Of a DNA stretch of 8,960 nt, positions 1 through 6,619 are shown piece by piece. The DNA comes from Filomicrobium sp. (GTDB taxonomy: Bacteria > Pseudomonadota > Alphaproteobacteria > Rhizobiales > Hyphomicrobiaceae), in the NCBI GenBank assembly GCA_030607105.1, contig JAUWFF010000025.1, positions 1-8,960 of the forward strand, read 5' to 3'. The notes under the pieces are model-generated. The model saw only the letters and a program-made list of their open reading frames with translations, had not been told where the DNA came from and made no database searches. The position numbers were made by a program, and so were the translations under genes. The number at the start of each line of letters is the position of its first letter. The first letter of the stretch is position 1.

Positions 1-734
1 TCGCGAACATTGTGATCAGTAATCAGCACACCGATACCTCGTTGTGTCAGGTGGCGCACCAGTTCTTGAATATCGTTTACGGCTCTCGGGTCGACGCCCG
101 CGAATGGCTCGTCAAGCAGCATGAAAGCTGGCCTCGTCGCCAGCGCCCGTGCGATCTCGCAACGCCTTCTTTCGCCCCCCGACAATGCGATTGATGGTGA
201 TTTACGGCGGCTTGCGATGGTGAATTCTTCCAGCAACTGATCGAGCTGCTCGTTGCGTTTCTTCCGGTCGGGTTCAACCAACTCCAGAACCGACATGATG
301 TTCTCTTCCACAGTCAGTCCGCGAAAGATCGAAGCCTCCTGCGGTAGATAGCCAATTCCAAGCCGGGCCCTTTGATACATGGGCAGCGCCGTTACATCGT
401 GGCCATCGATGGTGATTTGCCCCTCGTCGGCTGGAACGAGGCCTGTGATCATATAGAAGACGGTGGTTTTTCCAGCGCCATTGGGTCCCAGAAGCCCAAC
501 CGATTCACCGCGCCGCACGTCAAGACTCACGCCCTGAACGACCATCCGCTTCTTGTAGCTCTTTTTGACCTGTGTGACGGTGAGCCACCCTTCAGCGGCC
601 TCGTGTGGCAGGGCAAAGTTCACGTCTTCATCATAGAGCGCGTCATGCGTAACCACCGCCAGCTGTGGCTGCTGCCGCGCGGTGGGCCCGGATGATTTGG
701 TCTTTGCACGCCCGATAGGCAGGAATCTCACCAC
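1..734 (-). CDS. lptB: LPS export ABC transporter ATP-binding protein LptB (3' end cut by window)
   Basis: LptB is the cytoplasmic ATPase of the LptB2FGC complex, which extracts lipopolysaccharide from the inner membrane and drives it along the LptA bridge. The reverse strand reads continuously with Walker A GPNGAGKT (about residues 83–90), the LptB-typical [18 protein letters not shown]-loop region, signature LSGGERRR, Walker [14 protein letters not shown] and the H-switch LITDHNVR. About 40–50 C-terminal residues lie beyond position 1. The start chosen is GTG at 734: an in-frame TAG sits at 747–749 and an AGAAAGGA Shine-Dalgarno lies at 741–748; a second GTG at 731 is equally possible. The ABC core begins near residue 50, so there is an extension of about 49 residues (Gln/Ala-rich, then acidic) absent from E. 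coli LptB. It lies 117 nt after the LptC/LptA gene on the same strand, probably co-transcribed. Identification is very secure; only the exact start is uncertain. Confidence 0.95.
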   Translation of the reverse strand, partial: MVRFLPIGRAKTKSSGPTARQQPQLAVVTHDALYDEDVNFALPHEAAEGWLTVTQVKKSYKKRMVVQGVSLDVRRGESVGLLGPNGAGKTTVFYMITGLVPADEGQITIDGHDVTALPMYQRARLGIGYLPQEASIFRGLTVEENIMSVLELVEPDRKKRNEQLDQLLEEFTIASRRKSPSIALSGGERRRCEIARALATRPAFMLLDEPFAGVDPRAVNDIQELVRHLTQRGIGVLITDHNVR

Positions 735-851
735 GACCGATCCTTTCTACTCCAAATCTTTTGCCGCAAAATTCCAACTTGAGCAATGGCGCAATTATTG
801 CATAGGAGATGTTTGGCTGGATTTCGGCGGCTTATCGCCCTTCGGGCCTGC

Positions 852-2945
852 TTATTGCTCGACGGTCTTGGCAGTCGCCTCCCAGTTGGAAGACGAGGCC
901 GGCCGCGGAACCTGTTGCTGTACGGCGGGTTTGGGCGACTTCTCAGTCTTTTTTGCAGCCTTGGCTTTGCGGCGTTTTGCTTTCGCGCTGCCAGGCTTTT
1001 GCAGCTGAGTGGGGTAGAAAACAGCGCTTGGTCGACCGTTTGGCGCCGGCCGCAGCGGCGTCGTACGAATGCCTTTCGGCCCCTTTCTGGAAAGAGAAGA
1101 CACCCAGCTCGTGGTGCCCAGCGGATCGGGAGACTTTTCAATCACGGCATTGCCGGTCTCCATGTCGATCTTTAGTGAGGTGGCCTTGATGACGTTCTTG
1201 CCCTGATTGAGGACAACGTCGCCGCCCAGCCTGACGGTGTTGTTCTTCACGTCAAAATCGGCCCAGTCACCGGAGGCGGTTTGGCCGTCAGCGCGAGAGT
1301 TGATGAAGACTTTGCCTTTTGCCCGGATGCGCGTCACTTGACTTGCCGCGCCTTGTTCCCTGGGAGCTCCCGATTCAACCGGCGCAAGCAGACTCGATTC
1401 CCCAGAGTAAAAGGCCGTCAGTTCATTGGCGCGCATGGAGATTTGCCCCTGGTCGACCTCGACTTTGCCGCTGAAGACGGCCTGCTTGAGCTTGTCGTTC
1501 ACGTTGAGCAAATCGGACTCGATCAGGGTTGGCGAACCTGGGTCACTCTTGAAGCCCGTCAAGGACATGACCGCGCCTTGCTTTGCTGCTGCTGACTTGA
1601 CCAGTTCTTGCGCTTTCTCGCTGCGCTTGGCTTTTCCCTTTTTTGCCGTCGCGAGGGGCTCTTTTTGAAGCCTCGCGGTGATACGCCCCCGCTTGCCGTT
1701 CGGGCCGCTTCCCGCGGACATCTGACTAGTCCCGTTGGCGCGGTCCACCAGAAGCCGCTGGCCACGAATCTCATTCAGGCCCTGGCTGACGATCACATTG
1801 CCTTTCAGCAGTATCGTGTCGGACTTTGAATCGATTTCGGCGACGTTGGCAACCGCGCGGCGTTCAGGTCCTGCCGACATAACCACGCTGCCCATAATTT
1901 TCGCCTTTTCGTTTTTCACGTCGAAGTGCGCGGACTGGCCGGTCACCTGCTCATTCATGCCGCGTCGCATCGTCACCGGTTTGGGCGCTTGGATGATCTC
2001 TATTTGCGATCCATCGCCGCCAAATTGGGAGGCGGGGTCCTTCTTGCCCGCGGTCTTTGAATCTTCGAAATCAACGATGAGCTCCGATGTCTGCAGCGAC
2101 TGTTCCCCCTGAACGGCCTTCACCTCGCCCAGAAACACTGCGCTTCCCCCACCACGGTCAATTTTCAGTTGTGCTGACTGTATACTGACTGGTTCATTTG
2201 AGGCGCCCAGAAGCGCCGTCTGCGTTGCACGTTTTTTCGCCGCCGGAGGAGGCTTGGCGCTCTTGCCATTAGCCGCCGGTGCCAGCTTCGTTCGAACATT
2301 GCCTTCGAAAACAACGAGCTTCTTCTTTTGCCAGATCCTGACCTTGTCGGACTTAACCTCGCCACCCGGCATGCCAACCTCGACGGGATCATTCGAGGTG
2401 ATCTGCCCAACCTTCGTCTGCACGGTAGCTGTCTCTAAATTGGCCCGCATGCCGTCGTCAGAGGAAATCTTGATGCCTCCGCCGAGCTCCAGCACGTTCT
2501 TCCGTGTGTCGAATACACCGTTGGCGGCGGCCATTTTGGTCTTCACCTTCTTGGCGTCGGTGAGTACGCCGGTAATCGTCTCCAGATTGATGACGTGCGG
2601 TTTGTCAAAGTTCTGTCGGGCATGAAGCGCGCGGACCTGATAGGCACCGCCATCATCTGTATACCCCTCGTAATGGGGGTTCTGCATTGTCAGGTTTTCT
2701 GGCAGGATCTGCGGCAGTATCGGCGCCAGGCTGCGGCTCCAATCGACCGTTCCGACCGCCGAAACAGCAAAAAGACCAATCGAAGTGATCGCGGAAGCCG
2801 GCAACAGAATCCGCAAAGCCCGTACCAGAAAGGTATGGCGTCTAGCCCGGCGAAACTGTTTCGAACGGTCGACACCGACAACAACAACGCGATCACTGCG
2901 TTGTCTCAGGTGTGGGTCCGTATCGAACGACGTGGCGTGTGCCAT
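852..2945 (-). CDS. LptC–LptA–LptA fusion: membrane-anchored periplasmic LPS-transport bridge
   Basis: A single uninterrupted 697-residue reading frame joins parts usually encoded by lptC and lptA. Residues 1–40 are a basic cytoplasmic tail; about 41–64 is one hydrophobic membrane segment; about 75–222 is an LptC jellyroll-type domain (ENLTMQNPHYEGY, KVRIWQKKKLVVFEGNVR). A Lys/Pro/Ala linker (223–250) leads to a first OstA/LptA module (251–405, e.g. AVFLGEVKAVQG, LLKGNVIVSQG), a second charged linker, then a second OstA module (471–603, e.g. AVFSGKVEVDQGQISMRA, GGDVVLNQGKNVIKA). A Lys/Arg/Ala-rich tail (604–697) ends the protein. No separate LptA signal peptide is present or needed. ATG at 2945 is chosen because LptC-like N-termini begin just before the membrane segment and its upstream extension looks non-conserved; the ribosome site (GGGG, about 10 nt away) is weak. 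An alternative TTG at 3161 abuts the rnd stop. The domain reading is secure; the exact domain borders are estimates. Confidence 0.9.
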   Translation of the reverse strand: MAHATSFDTDPHLRQRSDRVVVVGVDRSKQFRRARRHTFLVRALRILLPASAITSIGLFAVSAVGTVDWSRSLAPILPQILPENLTMQNPHYEGYTDDGGAYQVRALHARQNFDKPHVINLETITGVLTDAKKVKTKMAAANGVFDTRKNVLELGGGIKISSDDGMRANLETATVQTKVGQITSNDPVEVGMPGGEVKSDKVRIWQKKKLVVFEGNVRTKLAPAANGKSAKPPPAAKKRATQTALLGASNEPVSIQSAQLKIDRGGGSAVFLGEVKAVQGEQSLQTSELIVDFEDSKTAGKKDPASQFGGDGSQIEIIQAPKPVTMRRGMNEQVTGQSAHFDVKNEKAKIMGSVVMSAGPERRAVANVAEIDSKSDTILLKGNVIVSQGLNEIRGQRLLVDRANGTSQMSAGSGPNGKRGRITARLQKEPLATAKKGKAKRSEKAQELVKSAAAKQGAVMSLTGFKSDPGSPTLIESDLLNVNDKLKQAVFSGKVEVDQGQISMRANELTAFYSGESSLLAPVESGAPREQGAASQVTRIRAKGKVFINSRADGQTASGDWADFDVKNNTVRLGGDVVLNQGKNVIKATSLKIDMETGNAVIEKSPDPLGTTSWVSSLSRKGPKGIRTTPLRPAPNGRPSAVFYPTQLQKPGSAKAKRRKAKAAKKTEKSPKPAVQQQVPRPASSSNWEATAKTVEQ

Positions 2946-3161
2946 TAGTGCGTGACCCCGTGGCGGGCAAGCCGTTGCGGATATCGGCGGACGGGCTGCG
3001 GTCGCGTGGTTCGAGAAACGATAACTGCCGAAAGTAAGACGACGCCATGCTGCGCTTGCGAATGGAATCTCGCCAGCCAGACCTTTACCGTCAATTTGGG
3101 TGAATTTGGGACCGTGTAACCTGGCCGACAATACTCGATATGCTCGCCTGAGGCATCTCAA

Positions 3162-3782
3162 TCAGTGCGAGAAAACGTCGATATCCCCGAAACCACTGAG
3201 ATCAAGCTCTGCCCGGGTTGGCAGGAACTGAAAGGCCTGTTCGGCAAGATGTGTCCGCCCCTCACGGGAAAGCATCTCGTCGAGACGGCGCTTGACCGTG
3301 TGCAAATAAAGGACATCGCTGGCGGCGTAGGCCAGCTGCTGATTGGAAAGTTTTGTGGCCGCCCAGTCGGAACTTTGCTGCTGTTTGGACAATTCCACCC
3401 CGGCCAGCTCAGAGACGACGTCTTTGAGGCCGTGTCGGTCCGTGTAAGTCCGTACAAGTTTGGATGCAATTTTAGTGCAATAGATAGGCGTCGCGACGAC
3501 ACCCAGGTATCTGTGCATAACAGCGACATCAAATCGCGCAAAATGGAAGATCTTCAGCACGTTCTTGTCTGTCAGAACGGCATTCAGCCTTGGCGCGTCG
3601 TAGTTTGAACCGTCAAACTGCACCAGATGCGCTGTTCCATCTCCTGCCGACAGCTGCACCAGGCACAGCCTGTCTCGGAGTGGATTGAGGCCAAGGGTTT
3701 CAGAATCGATAGCGACGCTGTCGCCGAATGCGACGCCCTCAGCTAGATCACCTTTATGAAGCGTAATCTTTTTATCAGACAT
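3162..3782 (-). CDS. rnd: Ribonuclease D, short alphaproteobacterial form (3'-5' exoribonuclease)
   Basis: This is a 206-residue DEDDy-type 3'-5' exonuclease that trims RNA 3' ends, classically tRNA precursors, in the cytoplasm. Exo I is AIDSETLGL with D26 and E28; Exo II is FHFARFDVAVM with D85; Exo III is YAASD with Y152 and D156, so all catalytic residues are present. There is no HRDC domain, so it is about half the length of E. coli RNase D and matches the compact form common in Hyphomicrobiales. ATG at 3782 is chosen because MSDKKITLHKGDLAEG is the typical N-terminus; an upstream in-frame GTG at 3845 would add 21 basic residues. No clear Shine-Dalgarno precedes the ATG. It lies 76 nt downstream of tRNA-Leu on the same strand and upstream of the Lpt genes, an order found in related genomes. 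Confidence 0.93.
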   Translation of the reverse strand: MSDKKITLHKGDLAEGVAFGDSVAIDSETLGLNPLRDRLCLVQLSAGDGTAHLVQFDGSNYDAPRLNAVLTDKNVLKIFHFARFDVAVMHRYLGVVATPIYCTKIASKLVRTYTDRHGLKDVVSELAGVELSKQQQSSDWAATKLSNQQLAYAASDVLYLHTVKRRLDEMLSREGRTHLAEQAFQFLPTRAELDLSGFGDIDVFSH

Positions 3783-3858
3783 TTTGGATTTGCACCGATC
3801 TCGACGACTTTGGTTGAGGCGCACGGTCGATCTTTTTGCCGCCACGCAGACCGCGAAT

Positions 3859-3945
<87 letters not shown>

Positions 3946-3970
3946 AAAGGCTGGGCGATCGGGAGCCACG

Positions 3971-3999
3971 GAGTTAGTTGGCACATCGGCGTTTGTCAA
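3971..3999 (-). promoter_or_regulatory. Candidate promoter for tRNA-Leu
   Basis: A perfect TTGACA -35 reads on the reverse strand at 3999–3994, followed 17 nt later by TAACTC (3976–3971), a poor match to TATAAT. It would start transcription roughly 20 nt before the tRNA 5' end. The -35 and its position support it; the -10 is weak, as is usual in alphaproteobacteria. Confidence 0.45.
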
Positions 4000-4125
4000 T
4001 CTGAACGCGAGCCGCCAGGCGGCCACACGTGACCTTTGGCTTCTTTTCTTGCGGAGGCAGGCTGACTATACCTACCTATTAGCACTATCAAAACGGCACA
4101 AGTTGACGAAGGCAGGACAGCACCG

Positions 4126-5091
4126 ATGGGCGGGCTTGCAACGATTTTTGGAGGGCCGGGTTTCGTCGGCCGCTATGCAACGCGCGAATTAGCTTCGCGC
4201 GGGTGGCGCATTCGCGCTGCGTCCCGGCGGCCTGATCTCGCTGGGCACCTACAACCCATGGGTGTTGTCGGCCAGATTCATGGCGTTCAGGCCAATTTGC
4301 GTTATCCCGACTCCGTAGCCCGCGCGGTTGAAGGCGTTGATGCCGTGGTCAACGCCGTCGGCGTCCTGGCGCCCTCCGGCAGTCAGAGTTTTGAGGCGCT
4401 TCATGTTGAAGGGCCTCGCGCGATTTCCAAGGCTGCTCGCGAAGCCGGCGTCGAACGCCTCGTTCACGTCTCCGCCATCGGCGCCGACGCCAAGTCTACG
4501 GCGAACTATGCGCGAACCAAGGCCGACGGCGAACAGGCAGTCCTGGAGGAGTTTCCAGACGCCATCATCTTGCGCCCTTCGATCGTGTTCGGGCCCGAGG
4601 ACGAGTTTTTTAATCGATTTGCCGGCATGGCACAGGCTTCTCCCGTATTGCCTCTGATTGGTGGAGGCCGCACGCGTTTCCAACCGGTCTATGTAGGTGA
4701 CGTCGCGCTGGCCATTGCAAATGCAGTCGAGGGGGCCGGGGAGCCAGGCCAAATCTACGAGTTGGGCGGCCCAGAATCACTGAGTTTCAAGCAGTTACTC
4801 GATCGAACAAAGGAATGGTCAGGCCGCCAGGCGAGCTATATCAGCATGCCAATCTGGCTGGCGAAACTGCAGGCACTTCTGACCTGGCCATTGCCCAACT
4901 CAGTCCGCCCCTTAACCGTGGATCAGGTGCGCATGCTGCAAAAGGACAACGTGGTCAGCGACGCGGCCAAGAACGAAGGACGCACACTCGAGGCGCTTGG
5001 TGTTTCTGCTCCGCATACGGTCGCCAGCATTGTCCCCGGGTACTTGGAACGCTTCAAGCACCGTGGCCAATTCGCTCACTATCGCGGGTGA
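4126..5091 (+). CDS. Complex I NDUFA9-subunit-family NAD(P)-binding protein (atypical short-chain dehydrogenase)
   Basis: This 321-residue Rossmann-fold protein belongs to the extended/atypical SDR group related to the mitochondrial complex I accessory subunit NDUFA9. The nucleotide-binding loop is TIFGGPGFVG with G9, G12 and G15 in a GxxGxxG arrangement. Further marks are VDAVVNAVGVLAP after strand 4, LVHVSAIGAD, a YARTK motif (Y128, K132) in the SDR catalytic position, ILRPSIVFGPEDEFFNRFA, and FQPVYVGDVALAI, all typical of the family. Bacterial members are commonly annotated as complex I subunits, though a role in respiration is only inferred by homology. ATG at 4126 follows an AGGA site 8 nt upstream and places the Gly-rich loop at the usual distance from the N-terminus. 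It is a single plus-strand gene, divergent from the tRNA–rnd–lpt block and convergent with the heat-shock pair. Confidence 0.92.
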   Translation: MGGLATIFGGPGFVGRYATRELASRGWRIRAASRRPDLAGHLQPMGVVGQIHGVQANLRYPDSVARAVEGVDAVVNAVGVLAPSGSQSFEALHVEGPRAISKAAREAGVERLVHVSAIGADAKSTANYARTKADGEQAVLEEFPDAIILRPSIVFGPEDEFFNRFAGMAQASPVLPLIGGGRTRFQPVYVGDVALAIANAVEGAGEPGQIYELGGPESLSFKQLLDRTKEWSGRQASYISMPIWLAKLQALLTWPLPNSVRPLTVDQVRMLQKDNVVSDAAKNEGRTLEALGVSAPHTVASIVPGYLERFKHRGQFAHYRG

Positions 5092-5121
5092 TTGCATCCC
5101 AGCAGGGCCTCACCCATAAAG

Positions 5122-5152
5122 AAACCCCGCCGGCCGCTGCCGTACGGGGTTT
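5122..5152. terminator. Bidirectional rho-independent terminator
   Basis: An 8-bp stem AAACCCCG (5122–5129) pairs with CGGGGTTT (5145–5152) around a 15-nt GC-rich loop. It is followed by TTTT on the plus strand, and the reverse strand has TTTCTTT. It lies 31 nt past the NDUFA9-like stop and about 80 nt past the DUF1150 stop, where two convergent genes would share it. Confidence 0.8.
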
Positions 5153-5234
5153 TGTGGTTTCAAGGCACAACGCGTCACGGATTGGTCACGCTTGATTCCA
5201 CAGCCAATCGCGATCCGGTTGGTAACCATCGTCC

Positions 5235-5495
5235 TCAGTGTACGCTGGCGACCTCAAGTTCATCGTCGAGGGCCTGTCCCAGCGCCGCCTGCATAGAATC
5301 CGTCAGAGCAATCGGTGTTCCGTCTGCGGCATGCAACGCATAAATGCTGATTCCTTCGGGCAGTGAGTCGTCGAGGGGATAGATCTCGTTGGCCTCTTCC
5401 GAAGACAGCGTCTTAATATACGCCAGTTCGCCACCACCAAGCTGCTCAAGCTCGTCGGTACTGATGCCCTTTTTAACTTCGATCTTCTCTTCCAT
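5235..5495 (-). CDS. DUF1150 family protein, partner of Hsp20
   Basis: This 86-residue small acidic soluble protein carries the DUF1150 pattern: an N-terminal LEQLGGGELAYIKTL segment, then GISIYALHAADGTPIALTDS (about residues 47–66) and a C-terminal DDELEVASVH. No function has been established for the family. ATG at 5495 is chosen because it follows a strong GGAGGAG Shine-Dalgarno by 8–10 nt; an upstream in-frame start (5537) would add 14 unconserved residues and include that site inside the coding region. It lies 191 nt downstream of hsp20 on the same strand, and the pairing suggests a shared heat-stress role, which is inference. Confidence 0.88.
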   Translation of the reverse strand: MEEKIEVKKGISTDELEQLGGGELAYIKTLSSEEANEIYPLDDSLPEGISIYALHAADGTPIALTDSMQAALGQALDDELEVASVH

Positions 5496-5686
5496 AACGC
5501 TCACTCCTCCATCCACCGCGCTGGCCTCAAACAGCAAGCAACAGCGCCCCTTCCCAAGTCTGCACCATGAATCTGGTCAAAACGGCACGCTTTTTCGGCA
5601 AATTCTTAACGTCAACTTAAAGACCATGTTCGAATGATTCGATCGATGCCGCTATGGTCCCAAGCGCATTCTGCCGACAAGTGTGG

Positions 5687-6133
5687 CTAGCGCACACTCC
5701 CGCCGTTGGTGTCGCCGATCTCGATGCGCCGCACCATGCGTTCCGGCTCGAGTTTTACGAGGTCGATTTCGAGCAAACCGTTACGGAGTTCGGCGCTGCG
5801 AACCTCGATACCGTCGGCAAGCACGAAAGTGCGTTGGAACTGGCGCGCGGCGATGCCGCGATGCAAAAATTCCCGCGATTTGTCGTCGTCCTGACGTCCG
5901 CGAATTGTCAATTGGTTATGTTCAAGCATTACATCCAGCTGATCGCGTGTGAACCCTGCGACGGCCAGCGTGATCCGCAATAGCTCCGGCCGGTCCTCAG
6001 CGGAAGCCGCGACGCGTTCTATGTTATAGGGCGGGTAACCCCCGTCCGCTCCCTTACCGGCCCGATCGATCAAACGCTCGATTTCTTCAAAACCTAGAAG
6101 CAGCGGGTGGGATAGACTTCCCATTCTATTCAT
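5687..6133 (-). CDS. Small heat-shock protein, Hsp20/alpha-crystallin family
   Basis: This 148-residue holdase chaperone would bind unfolding proteins in the cytoplasm under heat stress and hand them to DnaK/ClpB. The N-terminal arm (1–34) contains GFEEIERLIDRA. The alpha-crystallin domain covers about 35–138, with YPPYNIER, LRITLAVAGFTRDQLDV, the LTIRGRQ strand, FLHRGIAARQFQRTFVLADGIEV and the signature ELRNGLLEIDLVK. It ends with RRIEIGDTNGG, where IEI may be the I-x-I anchoring motif. The pattern fits the rhizobial IbpA-like class. ATG at 6133 is preceded by GAAGGG 9 nt upstream; the Met at residue 4 is an alternative. Upstream sit a sigma-32 type promoter and a structured ROSE-like leader. 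DUF1150 follows on the same strand. Confidence 0.94.
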   Translation of the reverse strand: MNRMGSLSHPLLLGFEEIERLIDRAGKGADGGYPPYNIERVAASAEDRPELLRITLAVAGFTRDQLDVMLEHNQLTIRGRQDDDKSREFLHRGIAARQFQRTFVLADGIEVRSAELRNGLLEIDLVKLEPERMVRRIEIGDTNGGSVR

Positions 6134-6255
6134 CGTGTTAAGCCCTTCTATAAAGCGACTTGTCAGCTCTAACAGAACACACCTGCAAGGCCCTTCATTG
6201 GCTCCCCGCGCTCAGCCCCGGTTCACCGGCAACTGGGTTTAATCTTTGTGTGATC
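6134..6255 (-). promoter_or_regulatory. Putative ROSE-type RNA thermometer (5' leader of hsp20)
   Basis: The approximately 120-nt leader of hsp20 holds successive hairpins on the reverse strand. They are CCGG-TGAA-CCGG (6229–6218); GGCT/AGCC (6217–6200); a 7-bp stem CTTGCAG/CTG(A)CAAG with one bulge (6189–6159); and directly next to it a hairpin in which GCUUU (6156–6152) pairs with AGGGC (6146–6142), mostly through weak G·U and A-U pairs. The last hairpin covers the GAAGGG ribosome site and includes UCGCU (6158–6154), which matches the UYGCU signature of ROSE elements. In that family the hairpin melts at high temperature and frees translation. The thermometer is inferred from layout and motif; no folding was computed. 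Confidence 0.55.
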
Positions 6256-6262
6256 TCCTGAC

Positions 6263-6290
6263 ATATGGGCGCGATGTAAAGGCGTTCAAG
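6263..6290 (-). promoter_or_regulatory. Sigma-32 (RpoH) heat-shock promoter for hsp20
   Basis: The reverse strand carries CTTGAA (6290–6285), a 14-nt spacer and GCCCATAT (6270–6263). This matches the heat-shock consensus CTTGAA-N13..15-CCCCATNT with one mismatch. Predicted transcription would begin near 6255, giving a leader of about 120 nt. Position, direction and the downstream Hsp20 gene all agree. Confidence 0.75.
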
Positions 6291-6355
6291 CCGCTTGGGA
6301 TGCGGAACAATACCTTGTCTTCGGCCGCCAGCGCTGAGCGGTGGCTGCGTCACGA

Positions 6356-6364
6356 TGGTATAAT
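6356..6364 (+). promoter_or_regulatory. Extended -10 promoter for the small Cys-rich gene
   Basis: TGG-TATAAT is a perfect extended -10 (TGn-TATAAT). No good -35 lies 16–18 nt upstream, which is common for extended -10 promoters. The start of transcription would be near 6371, about 33 nt before the ATG of the small protein. Confidence 0.5.
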
Positions 6365-6403
6365 CCACTTGATTTCCACACGGCGTTCTCTACATGTTCC
6401 ACC

Positions 6404-6568
6404 ATGAAGAGGTCTCGCGAAAAATTGGAGAGTGCGCCTGAGCCGGCCAAGTCGGCCGACGAGCGTATGCGGATATGTCTGGTGTGCGATAAGGAATTCT
6501 TGAGTTCCTGGTCGGGTAACCGCGTTTGCAAGCGCTGCCGCGGCAGCGCGACTTGGAAGCAGGGCTAA
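6404..6568 (+). CDS. 54-residue Cys2–Cys2 (zinc-ribbon-like) small protein
   Basis: After a charged N-terminal stretch, the C-terminal half reads ICLVC-DKEFLSSWSGNR-VCKRC followed by GSATWKQG. Two CxxC knuckles 14 residues apart suggest a single structural zinc ribbon; the Trp and the basic tail fit a nucleic-acid or protein-binding module. I recall short alphaproteobacterial hypothetical proteins with the pattern CxxC-x-FxSxWxGxRxCxxC, so this is likely a real conserved gene of unknown function. The first ATG after the promoter (6404) is chosen; there is no clear Shine-Dalgarno, and an in-frame ATG just before RICLVC is an alternative. It stands alone, divergent from hsp20 and convergent with the AEC pseudogene. 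Confidence 0.65.
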   Translation: MKRSREKLESAPEPAKSADERMRICLVCDKEFLSSWSGNRVCKRCRGSATWKQG

Positions 6569-6619
6569 TGTTTCCGGGCGGCTGGGTATCGATGCCGCAC
6601 CGCAAAATTCGGCTCCGTC

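Noticed and set aside
372..695. Plus-strand frame of 107 codons opposite lptB
   Set aside because: The reverse strand is unmistakably an ABC ATPase through this stretch.
4249..4752. Reverse-strand frame of 167 codons inside the NDUFA9-like gene
   Set aside because: The opposite strand encodes a clear SDR protein with family motifs; this frame has no coherent protein features.
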